A DNA stretch of 5,522 bases from the NCBI GenBank assembly GCA_015485845.1, contig WFSU01000157.1:1-5522 (forward strand), in the 5' to 3' direction. Below the pieces are notes generated by a model. That model was not told the origin of the DNA. It ran no database searches and saw nothing but the letters and a program-made list of their open reading frames with translations. The first letter of the stretch is position 1. Every line of letters starts with the position of its first letter. The DNA is from Nitratifractor sp. (GTDB lineage Bacteria; Campylobacterota; Campylobacteria; Campylobacterales; Sulfurovaceae). Below are positions 1 through 5,522 of the stretch, piece by piece. A program made the position numbers and the translations under genes.

Positions 1-690
1 ACCGGAAAAGTCACCTACACTCCGGCAGCAGAGTACCACGGTACAGACAGCTTCCACTACACGATCAAAGACAATGAAGGTACCGTATCCAACGCCGCCA
101 CCGCCACCGTTACCATCAACAGCATCAACGATACCCCTGTCGCCGCGAATGATAACGCCAATGCTACCGAAGACGGCAATGTCACGGTTTCCGTCCTGGA
201 TAACGACAGCGACGGGGACGGGGATGCCCTCACCGTCACCGGTGCCAGCGACCCGGAGCATGGCACGACTACGGTCAATGCCGACGGAACGATCACCTAT
301 GTCCCTGATGCCAACTTCAACGGCACCGATACCTTTACTTATGATATCAGTGACGGCAACGGTGGAACCGCTACCGCTACCGTCACCGTCGTAGTGGAGG
401 GGGTCAACGATCTGCCTGCCGCTGTCAATGACAATAGCATGACGTCAAAGAATACAGCCGTCTCCATCACGCCTCTGCACAACGACACCGATCCTGATGA
501 GGATATTCTCACCGTGACCGGTGCCAGCGACCCCGCACACGGCAACGCAGTGGTCAATGCCGATGATACGATCACCTATACCCCGGATAATGGCTTTACC
601 GGTACCGATACGTTCACTTACGACATCAGCGACGGCAACGGCGGTACCGATACGGCGACGGTCACCGTCACCGTCACCGAGCCCGGCGAC
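1..690 (+). repeat. Tandem ~279-bp coding repeats (cadherin-like domains)
   Basis: Copies are in frame with a 93-94 codon period. The 'acc tat/tac ... ccg/cct' codons for TYTP/TYVP fall at 13, 295 and 574 (steps 282 and 279). The NDN codons start at 148 and 427, and 'ggtgccagcgac' starts at 241 and 520, both exactly 279 apart. The first copy is cut by the window edge, and the array probably continues to the left. Copies 2 and 3 share a 15-residue identical block (322-366 and 601-645) whose codons differ only at third positions. Confidence 0.85.
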
Positions 691-1146
691 ACCAACATCG
701 TCGCCGTATTCTATATCGATGAAAACCATAACGGCACCCATGAAGAGGATGAAGCGCCCGTCGTCAACGCCACGGTAGAATTGATCGACGATCAAGGTCA
801 GGTCATTGCAGAGCAAACAACAGACGAAACAGGGCGGTATGCCTTTAACAACATACCAATCGGTCAGTATCAGATCCGTTTCACCCTGCCCGAAGAGATG
901 CAGAAAAAAGGCTATGTACTCGGCGCGGAAGAGAACGGTGCTACCAGCCTGACCGTGGATGCCGACACCACGAGCAATCCCACTGTCACGTTATCTGTCG
1001 ATGCAGCCATCGCCTGTGGATGCAGCAACGTCGTCAGTGATAGCATCGATTCATTCAATCCGACCGCAGCTTTCATCATGCTCTTCATGGTACTTCTTCT
1101 CAGCATGTTTCATGCAAAAGAAGGCGATGTTAAGCCGCAGGATTGA
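1..1146 (+). CDS. Large repeat-containing surface protein (adhesin-like), C-terminal part
   Basis: The frame is open from the left edge to the TGA at 1144-1146, giving 381 residues; the N-terminus lies outside the window. Residues 1-46 are the end of one cadherin-like/VCBS-type repeat, and two complete copies follow (about 48-140 and 141-228). Typical strings are TYTP, GTDTFTYDISDGNGG, VTGASDP and the acidic linkers DNDSDGDGDALT and NDTDPDEDILT, which in such families bind calcium. Residues about 232-336 resemble an SdrD-type B domain (FYIDENHNGTHEEDEAPV, then GRYAFNNIPIGQYQI). The C-terminus has Cys339-Gly-Cys341, a hydrophobic segment at about 354-371 and the tail HAKEGDVKPQD. This architecture is that of extended, exported cell-surface or biofilm proteins; the exact ligand or role cannot be told. 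The tail suggests membrane retention or processing by a sorting enzyme rather than free release by a type I secretion system. It converges on the cyclase gene with a 17-bp overlap. Domain assignment is fairly sure; adhesin function is inference. Confidence 0.85.
   Translation, partial: TGKVTYTPAAEYHGTDSFHYTIKDNEGTVSNAATATVTINSINDTPVAANDNANATEDGNVTVSVLDNDSDGDGDALTVTGASDPEHGTTTVNADGTITYVPDANFNGTDTFTYDISDGNGGTATATVTVVVEGVNDLPAAVNDNSMTSKNTAVSITPLHNDTDPDEDILTVTGASDPAHGNAVVNADDTITYTPDNGFTGTDTFTYDISDGNGGTDTATVTVTVTEPGDTNIVAVFYIDENHNGTHEEDEAPVVNATVELIDDQGQVIAEQTTDETGRYAFNNIPIGQYQIRFTLPEEMQKKGYVLGAEENGATSLTVDADTTSNPTVTLSVDAAIACGCSNVVSDSIDSFNPTAAFIMLFMVLLLSMFHAKEGDVKPQD
1015..1146 (+). other. Putative C-terminal sorting/anchoring signal of the surface protein
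   Basis: After the last folded domain the protein has CGC (residues 339-341), a Ser/Asp-rich spacer NVVSDSIDSFN, an uninterrupted hydrophobic stretch starting near Pro354 (TAAFIMLFMVLLLSMF) and a short polar tail. The order motif, hydrophobic helix, short tail follows the tripartite plan of C-terminal sorting signals (LPXTG, PEP-CTERM, MYXO-CTERM families). The tail has only His and Lys residues near the membrane rather than an Arg cluster, and I do not recognise it as a named family. It could simply be a C-terminal membrane anchor. Confidence 0.5.
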
Positions 1147-1768
1147 TCGTCCAGAGATGCTCGCGGGTACCGGATCCCCGGTGCTTTTTGACTTCATAGA
1201 GTTTGGCATCAGGCCGTTCGATTAACGTCTTCATCGTATCGCCAAACCGGTAAGCCACCATTCCGAAGGAGCAGGAGACATGCCCCACACCAGGGAAGGA
1301 ATGGTCAAAGATTTTTTTCTCGAGGACATTAACCAGCCTCTGTGCCTGTTTTTGACTGCTTTCCGGTAAAATGATCAGAAATTCATCCCCACCCCAGCGC
1401 CCGAAAATATCACTCTCACGCACCGTCTGGGCAACAAGCTCAGCCAGGGCAACCAACACATCATCTCCAATACTGTGTCCATGGCGATCATTGATCTCTT
1501 TGAAACGATCGATATCGAAAAAGACCACACTCAGCAACTGTCGGTACCGCTCAGCCGTTGCGATCTGCTGCATCAGGATCGTATCGAGCATGTGACGGTT
1601 GTAGATCAGCGTCAGGCTGTCGACACTGGCCAGTCTTTCCAGTTTTTTCATATCGGCCTTTTTCAGGCGTATATCTTCTTTCAATCGACGTACATGGAAG
1701 TAATACCCAAATACCATAAGAATAATAATCGCATGGAGTACATAAACGTATGTGGCCGAGTACGTCAT
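1130..1768 (-). CDS. Membrane-anchored diguanylate cyclase (GGDEF domain)
   Basis: A 212-residue protein expected to make cyclic di-GMP from two GTP at the inner membrane. Residues 4-24 form one transmembrane helix followed by HVRR. Residues 26-46 are a charged, probably coiled-coil linker, and 48-205 are a full GGDEF domain. It shows DSLTLIYNR (50-58), the metal-site FFDIDRFKEIND (83-94), HGHSIGDD (96-103) and RWGGDEF (124-130). The product-inhibition I-site RESD (117-120) sits five residues before GGDEF, as usual. All key residues are present, so it should be active and feedback-inhibited. There is no periplasmic or PAS sensor domain. Near the end, RPDAKLY replaces the usual RADxALY. The frame cannot extend upstream because a TAA lies two codons before the ATG. 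No good Shine-Dalgarno precedes it, so translation may depend on the small frame just upstream. The gene lies 137 bp downstream of metH on the same strand, and its end overlaps the convergent adhesin gene. Confidence 0.92.
   Translation of the reverse strand: MTYSATYVYVLHAIIILMVFGYYFHVRRLKEDIRLKKADMKKLERLASVDSLTLIYNRHMLDTILMQQIATAERYRQLLSVVFFDIDRFKEINDRHGHSIGDDVLVALAELVAQTVRESDIFGRWGGDEFLIILPESSQKQAQRLVNVLEKKIFDHSFPGVGHVSCSFGMVAYRFGDTMKTLIERPDAKLYEVKKHRGSGTREHLWTINPAA
1167..1189 (+). terminator. Intrinsic terminator of the surface-protein gene
   Basis: The + strand can form a 7-bp stem, GTACCGG (1167-1173) with CCGGTGC (1178-1184), containing one T-G wobble, around a 4-nt loop. Five T residues follow at 1185-1189. 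It begins 21 nt after the TGA of the + strand gene, the right place for its terminator. It lies inside the last codons of the convergent cyclase gene (coding around HRGSGTRE), so both functions are packed in the same bases. Confidence 0.7.
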
Positions 1769-1771
1769 TTT

Positions 1772-1831
1772 TTATTCACACTTATCCACTGATTGAACAA
1801 TAATTACTGAAAATAACATGATGCTTCCCAT
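1772..1831 (-). CDS. Small upstream ORF (19 aa), possible leader peptide of the cyclase gene
   Basis: ATG at 1829-1831 reads MGSIMLFSVIIVQSVDKCE and stops at TAA 1772-1774. A strong Shine-Dalgarno, GGGGAGG, ends 7 nt before the ATG. The stop is followed by a single AAA codon and then the cyclase ATG, all in the same frame, so ribosomes ending here sit on the next start. The residues IMLFSVIIV are hydrophobic. Three readings are possible: a leader ORF that couples translation to the cyclase; a small membrane peptide; or the true N-terminus of the cyclase cut off by a nonsense codon. A chance ORF is also possible at this length. The ribosome-binding site is the main support. Confidence 0.45.
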   Translation of the reverse strand: MGSIMLFSVIIVQSVDKCE

Positions 1832-1838
1832 TGCGCTG

Positions 1839-1845
1839 CCTCCCC
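1839..1845 (-). promoter_or_regulatory. Strong ribosome binding site of the small upstream ORF
   Basis: GGGGAGG on the - strand, 7 nt before the ATG at 1831, is the best Shine-Dalgarno match in the gap between metH and the cyclase. The cyclase ATG itself has only GGAT about 15 nt upstream. The site can fold on itself: CTCC (1847-1850) pairs with GGAG (1840-1843) over a 3-nt loop, which might mask it. That hairpin is short and its effect is a guess. Confidence 0.55.
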
Positions 1846-1854
1846 AGGAGATAC

Positions 1855-1871
1855 ATAATACGATACTATCG
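1855..1871 (-). promoter_or_regulatory. Possible -10 element next to a short palindrome
   Basis: On the - strand TATTAT (1855-1860) resembles a sigma-70 -10 hexamer, 23 nt before the small-ORF ATG. Right next to it is the perfect inverted repeat CGATA-G-TATCG (1861-1871), which could be a small operator. No good -35 hexamer is found 16-18 bp further upstream. A promoter here would separate cyclase expression from metH, and no clear terminator follows metH. The evidence is weak. Confidence 0.25.
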
Positions 1872-1905
1872 GCAATCTTGGCTTAATCTCTGCTTTTTTT
1901 AGAAA

Positions 1906-4900
1906 TTAAATAGCGTAATACGTCGCTTTTGGGTGATAAACGACCAGCGCACTCGTGGTTTGTTCCGGGTGCATCTGGTATGTCTCACTCAGTTCGATCC
2001 CATATTCCTCGGGTTTCAGGAGGTCAAACAGGAGACGATTCTGCTCGAGATCAGGGCACGCCGGGTAGCCGAAGCTGTAACGGGCACCCGGATAGCGGCG
2101 CATCCGCACATCCCGCAGGGTCGCCCCCTCATCCTCGGCCAGTATTCCCAGATCCATCCGGATCTGCTTGTGGGCCACTTCGGCCAGCGCTTCGGCCAAC
2201 TCGACCGAAAGACCGTGCACCATCGAATACTCGAGGTATTCGCCCCGGTCGTAAAGCTCTTTTTCGTAGGCGGAGAATTTTGGGCCGGCACTCACGCAGG
2301 TCATTGCCAGTACATCATGCCGATCATGGGCAAAAAAATCGCTCAGTGCCCGGTGCGGCTTGCGTCGCTGGCGGGGGAAGTGAAAGCGTCCTATTGCCTG
2401 ATCCTCTACCGCCTCAAACGGCTCTCTGTCCGCATTGGCATCGATATTCCACCCCTCCTCGGGGTCGAAGATCAACAGATCCTGATCGTCGCCGCGCACC
2501 GGGTAGTATCCGTAGAGGATCGTCGGCTCGAGAAGCCCTTCGTCGATAATCTGCCTTTTGAGACGCTCATAAGCCGGATAGACTTTGGTCTCGAGGAGCT
2601 GGGCATAGGCCTCTTTGGTCATCCCTTTGGATTTGTAGCCCCAGTGCATTTTGATGACACTTTTCTGGTTGACCCATCTGAATACGGTTTCCAAATCGAG
2701 TTGCTCTCCGGTCATCACTCGACGTCCCCAGAAAGGAGGGGTCGGTACCGCAACACGCTCCGGCATGGACAGCGCTTCAAAGGGAGGGATGATCACCTCT
2801 TTTTCCTCTTTGGGCTGGGCGATCTCCTTGCCGTCACTGCCGAGGTTGGTATCGAGCGGTTGGTTCTTGTCCTTCTCCCATGCTTCGATCCGACTCATGG
2901 CGATCACCCCGTCGAAGGCATCCCGACAATAAAAGATCGGCCCTTCATAAATGGGGCGGCAAAACTCGTCAACAAACCCTTTGGTGAGCGCCGCCCCGCC
3001 CAGCAGCACCGGCGTGGTGATCCCCTGTGCCGCCATCGCCTCAAGGTTGTCCCGCATCACGGCGGTGGACTTGACCAGCAGACCGCTCATGCCGATCGCC
3101 TGAATGCTCTGATTCTTCGCCACTTTGAGGTAGTCATCGAGGTCACATTTGATCCCGATATTGACCACTTTGAAGCCATTGTTGGAGAGGATAATATCGA
3201 CGAGGTTTTTTCCCACATCATGCACATCCCCCTTGACCGTACCGATAACGAGGGTCGTGTCGGTCGCCTTCTCCTGTTTGGTGAGATACGGATTGAGATA
3301 ATCCACCGTCGCTTTCATCGTCTCCGCCGACTGGAGGACAAACGGCAGCTGCATCTGCCCCGAGCCAAACAGTTCCCCGATCACCTTCATTGCGTCGATG
3401 AGGATCTCATTGACGATTCGATCGGCCGGGATATGGTGACGGGCTTCTTCGACCAACGGGATCATCCGCTCTTTGTCGCCATCCATCAGGAGCTGGGCGA
3501 TTTTCTCCTCGTCACTCATCGCCTCATACGCTTCGTCCACCGCATCGGTATCGACCGTCTTGTCCGAAAAGTGCTCGATGAAACGGAAGAGCGACTGATC
3601 GTCCGGGTCAAACAGGAGCTCCTCGCACACGGCGATGTCCTCGGGCTCCATTTTGGCCAGCGGGATAATATGCTTGACGTTGATGATGACCGAGGTGAGC
3701 CCGGCTTCGATACAATGGTGGAGAAAAATTGAGTTGAGGTACATCCGGGCATGTTTGTCCAACCCGAACGAAATGTTACTCAGCCCCAGCGTCGTCCCCA
3801 CATCGGGATACCGCTCGCGCAAGGCAGCGATCGCATCCCGTGTCTGGATCGCCGCATTACGGTACTCTTCGTCTCCGGAGCCGACCGTAAACGTCAACGT
3901 GTCGATCATCAAATCAGAGGGGCGCAAGCCGTGCAGCTCCGTCGCCCGACGGATCATCCGCTCGGCGACGGCTACCTTGGCTTCGGTGGTCTTGGCCATC
4001 CCTGTCTCGTCGATCGTGAGCAGGACGAGTGCGGCGCCGTACCGTTTGGCGAGTTGGCAAATGGCATCAAATTTCCCTTCACCGTCTTCGAGATTGGCGG
4101 AGTTGATAATGGGACGGCCGCCGATCTGCTTGAGCGCCGCTTCTACGGTGCCGACACGGGTGGCATCGGGCATGAGCGGAAGGGGGATCTTCTGGTTATA
4201 GAGCCCCATCACGATATCCATATCCTTCGCTCCATCCCGGCCGGCAAACTCGACGTTGACATCGAGCACATGGGCTCCGTCACGCACTTGCGCTTGTCCG
4301 ACGGTAAGCGTCCCTTCGTAATCTTCGGCGAGGATCAATTCCCGGAAGGCTTTGGAGCCGGTGGCGTTGCTCCGCTCGCCGATGAGCAGGGGTGCGGGTT
4401 CCTGAAACAGATCGGTCGCATGAAAAAGAGAAGCAACTGCCGGAGCACTTTTACCCGTCGGTCTGCGCGGGGTGTGCCCCTCAAGGGCTTTGGAGAGGGC
4501 GAGGATATGCTGAGGGGTCGTGCCGCAGCATCCGCCAACGAAGGATACCCCATCAAACGCGGTAAACTCCAGCTCTTTGGCCGCAAATTCATCCGGCCCC
4601 ATCGGGTAATAGGTAAACCCTCCCCGGTTTTGGGGCAATCCGGCATTGGAGTGGATCGACAAGTGGAGGGATGCCCGCTCACTCAGGGTTTTGAGATGCT
4701 TTTTGACTTGATCGGGGCCGGTGCCGCAGTTGAAGCCCAGCGAGAGGAGATCAAAGGGTTCGAGGATCGAGACGATCGTCGCCGCATCGGTACCGATGAG
4801 CATCGTGCCGCTAAGCTCGATGGTCACCGAGACCATGATCGGCACTTCGACGTTCCGCTCAGCCGCCGCATCATTGCAGGCATGGATCGCCGCTTTGATC

Positions 4901-5421
4901 TGAAGCGGATCCTGACACGTCTCGAGGAGGAAAACATCCGCCCCACCGTCGATCAGCCCTTTGGCCACCTCAACGTACCCGGCATACATCTCGTCATAAT
5001 GGATATGCCCCAGCGAGGGGAGCTTCGTCCCCGGCCCGATGGAGCCGAGGACAAACCGGGGTTTCTTGGGCGTGCTGTACTCGTCGCAGACGGCTTTGAC
5101 CAGCTCAGCTCCCTGCTTCGAGAGCTCATATGCCCGATGGCTCAGCCCATACTCATCCAGCACCCATGGCATGGTACCGAAGGTGTTGGTCTTGATCATA
5201 TCTGCACCCGCCATGGCGTAGCGCTTGTGGATCCGTCCGATGACTTCAGGAGCCGTAGCGTTCAGAAGCTCATTGCACCCCTCCTGTGAGGCACCCTGCT
5301 CATCCAGCCACGCCTCATCGGGAACTTTGAGATCCTGAATCTGCGTTCCCATCGCCCCATCGAGGATCAGATAACGCTCGGCAATGATCTGTTCGATCTG
5401 TTGACGGGTGGTCACCTTCAC
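1906..5421 (-). CDS. metH: Cobalamin-dependent methionine synthase MetH, full length
   Basis: A cytosolic enzyme of 1171 residues (E. coli MetH: 1227) that transfers the methyl group of 5-methyltetrahydrofolate, via methylcobalamin, to homocysteine to give methionine and tetrahydrofolate. Modules in order: homocysteine domain, about 1-320, with DGAMGTQIQ (21-29) and zinc ligands Cys232, Cys298 and Cys299; pterin-binding domain, about 343-610, starting GERSN (348-352); helical cap, about 640-715 (ELFGSGQMQLPFVLQSA); B12 domain, about 720-850, with the cobalt ligand His734 in GDVHDVGKN, then SGLLVKS and LLGGAA; activation domain, about 880-1171, with RYSFGYPACP (1114-1123), which in the family binds S-adenosylmethionine for reductive reactivation. 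The protein ends at TYYAI, without the extra E. coli C-terminal tail. The start is GTG (5419-5421), with AAGG 4 nt upstream; the next Met lies inside the conserved DGAMG motif, so a much later start is unlikely. The GTG overlaps the upstream gene's stop by 4 bp (GTGA), implying coupled translation. No cobalamin riboswitch is visible. Confidence 0.98.
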   Translation of the reverse strand: MKVTTRQQIEQIIAERYLILDGAMGTQIQDLKVPDEAWLDEQGASQEGCNELLNATAPEVIGRIHKRYAMAGADMIKTNTFGTMPWVLDEYGLSHRAYELSKQGAELVKAVCDEYSTPKKPRFVLGSIGPGTKLPSLGHIHYDEMYAGYVEVAKGLIDGGADVFLLETCQDPLQIKAAIHACNDAAAERNVEVPIMVSVTIELSGTMLIGTDAATIVSILEPFDLLSLGFNCGTGPDQVKKHLKTLSERASLHLSIHSNAGLPQNRGGFTYYPMGPDEFAAKELEFTAFDGVSFVGGCCGTTPQHILALSKALEGHTPRRPTGKSAPAVASLFHATDLFQEPAPLLIGERSNATGSKAFRELILAEDYEGTLTVGQAQVRDGAHVLDVNVEFAGRDGAKDMDIVMGLYNQKIPLPLMPDATRVGTVEAALKQIGGRPIINSANLEDGEGKFDAICQLAKRYGAALVLLTIDETGMAKTTEAKVAVAERMIRRATELHGLRPSDLMIDTLTFTVGSGDEEYRNAAIQTRDAIAALRERYPDVGTTLGLSNISFGLDKHARMYLNSIFLHHCIEAGLTSVIINVKHIIPLAKMEPEDIAVCEELLFDPDDQSLFRFIEHFSDKTVDTDAVDEAYEAMSDEEKIAQLLMDGDKERMIPLVEEARHHIPADRIVNEILIDAMKVIGELFGSGQMQLPFVLQSAETMKATVDYLNPYLTKQEKATDTTLVIGTVKGDVHDVGKNLVDIILSNNGFKVVNIGIKCDLDDYLKVAKNQSIQAIGMSGLLVKSTAVMRDNLEAMAAQGITTPVLLGGAALTKGFVDEFCRPIYEGPIFYCRDAFDGVIAMSRIEAWEKDKNQPLDTNLGSDGKEIAQPKEEKEVIIPPFEALSMPERVAVPTPPFWGRRVMTGEQLDLETVFRWVNQKSVIKMHWGYKSKGMTKEAYAQLLETKVYPAYERLKRQIIDEGLLEPTILYGYYPVRGDDQDLLIFDPEEGWNIDANADREPFEAVEDQAIGRFHFPRQRRKPHRALSDFFAHDRHDVLAMTCVSAGPKFSAYEKELYDRGEYLEYSMVHGLSVELAEALAEVAHKQIRMDLGILAEDEGATLRDVRMRRYPGARYSFGYPACPDLEQNRLLFDLLKPEEYGIELSETYQMHPEQTTSALVVYHPKATYYAI

Positions 5422-5522
5422 AGTGCCTTTTTTGCTTCGTTCAGCGCTGCAATGACGGCGTCGATATTTTCTTTGGGAATGTGGACTTTCCAGTCAGGTT
5501 CATCGCTGCCACCGCTGAGAAA
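5418..5522 (-). CDS. C-terminal 34 residues of an unidentified protein upstream of metH
   Basis: The frame is open from the right edge of the window to TGA at 5418-5420, so only the C-terminus is visible. It reads FLSGGSDEPDWKVHIP followed by a probable helix KENIDAVIAALNEAKKAL. I do not recognise the family. It looks like the end of a small soluble alpha/beta protein with a final amphipathic helix. It shares GTGA with the metH start, so it is very likely co-transcribed and translationally coupled with metH. The in-frame reading to the window edge and the exact 4-bp overlap are the reasons for calling it real. Confidence 0.7.
   Translation of the reverse strand, partial: FLSGGSDEPDWKVHIPKENIDAVIAALNEAKKAL

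Noticed and set aside
1..690. Repetitive DNA that might be taken for a CRISPR or other non-coding repeat array.
   Set aside because: The period is 279-282 bp, in frame, and the copies encode recognisable cadherin-like domains; there are no short direct repeats with unique spacers.
1103..1115. GCATG-TTT-CATGC hairpin near the cyclase stop, considered as its terminator.
   Set aside because: The stem is only 5 bp, no T run follows on the - strand, and the bases code for the end of the surface-protein membrane segment.
1130..1768. Cyclase gene as a truncated pseudogene.
   Set aside because: The GGDEF domain is complete with metal-site, active-site and I-site residues, and the frame is intact; single-helix GGDEF proteins of this size exist. 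Only the N-terminus is open to question.
1867..1905. A terminator after metH.
   Set aside because: There is a run of A residues just after the stop on the - strand but no hairpin followed by T residues in the transcript direction; no stable stem could be drawn.
1933..5289. Very long open frames on the + strand (1933-3732 and 3751-5289) opposite metH.
   Set aside because: They lie entirely antisense to an unmistakable metH, show no recognisable domain or motif, and are expected from the codon bias of a GC-rich gene on the other strand.
5422..5522. A cobalamin riboswitch or SAM-responsive element upstream of metH.
   Set aside because: This stretch is coding sequence of the upstream gene and overlaps the metH start by 4 bp; no riboswitch-like core is visible. 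Any such control would lie further upstream, outside the window.

Overview
The window is protein-coding bacterial DNA of moderately high GC content with almost no free space. It holds the 3' end of a large repeat-containing surface protein on the + strand. On the - strand are a small membrane-anchored diguanylate cyclase, a complete cobalamin-dependent methionine synthase (metH), and the last 34 codons of a gene that metH overlaps. The gene content fits a Gram-negative bacterium. The C-terminus of the surface protein and the style of the cyclase remind me of Campylobacterota such as Sulfurimonas, Sulfuricurvum or Nitratifractor relatives, but that is an impression and not something the sequence proves.

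Layout. Positions 1-1146 (+) carry the C-terminal 381 residues of an adhesin-like protein: part of one and two complete ~93-residue cadherin-like/VCBS-type repeats, then an SdrD-type B domain, a Cys-Gly-Cys motif, one hydrophobic segment and a short tail. This gene runs tail-to-tail into the cyclase gene (1130-1768, -), and the two coding regions overlap by 17 bp. A good intrinsic terminator for the + strand gene (1167-1189) lies inside the last cyclase codons.

Between the cyclase and metH is a 137-bp gap. It holds a 19-codon open frame (1772-1831, -) with a much better Shine-Dalgarno sequence than the cyclase has. The small frame ends one codon before the cyclase ATG and in the same frame, which suggests a leader peptide with translational coupling, or a nonsense-interrupted N-terminus. 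metH (1906-5421, -) is full length with all four modules and the zinc and cobalamin ligands in place. It starts with GTG, overlapping the stop of the upstream gene by 4 bp (GTGA), so those two genes are probably an operon.

Function. MetH makes methionine from homocysteine and methyltetrahydrofolate and appears to be housekeeping. The cyclase would make c-di-GMP, which in many bacteria promotes surface adhesion, so its position next to a large adhesin is suggestive. They are convergent, however, and nothing in the sequence ties them together. I saw no RNA genes, insertion sequences or CRISPR array, and no clearly new multi-gene system. The items most worth a second look are the small in-frame leader ORF, the terminator nested in a convergent gene, and the Cys-motif/membrane tail of the adhesin.
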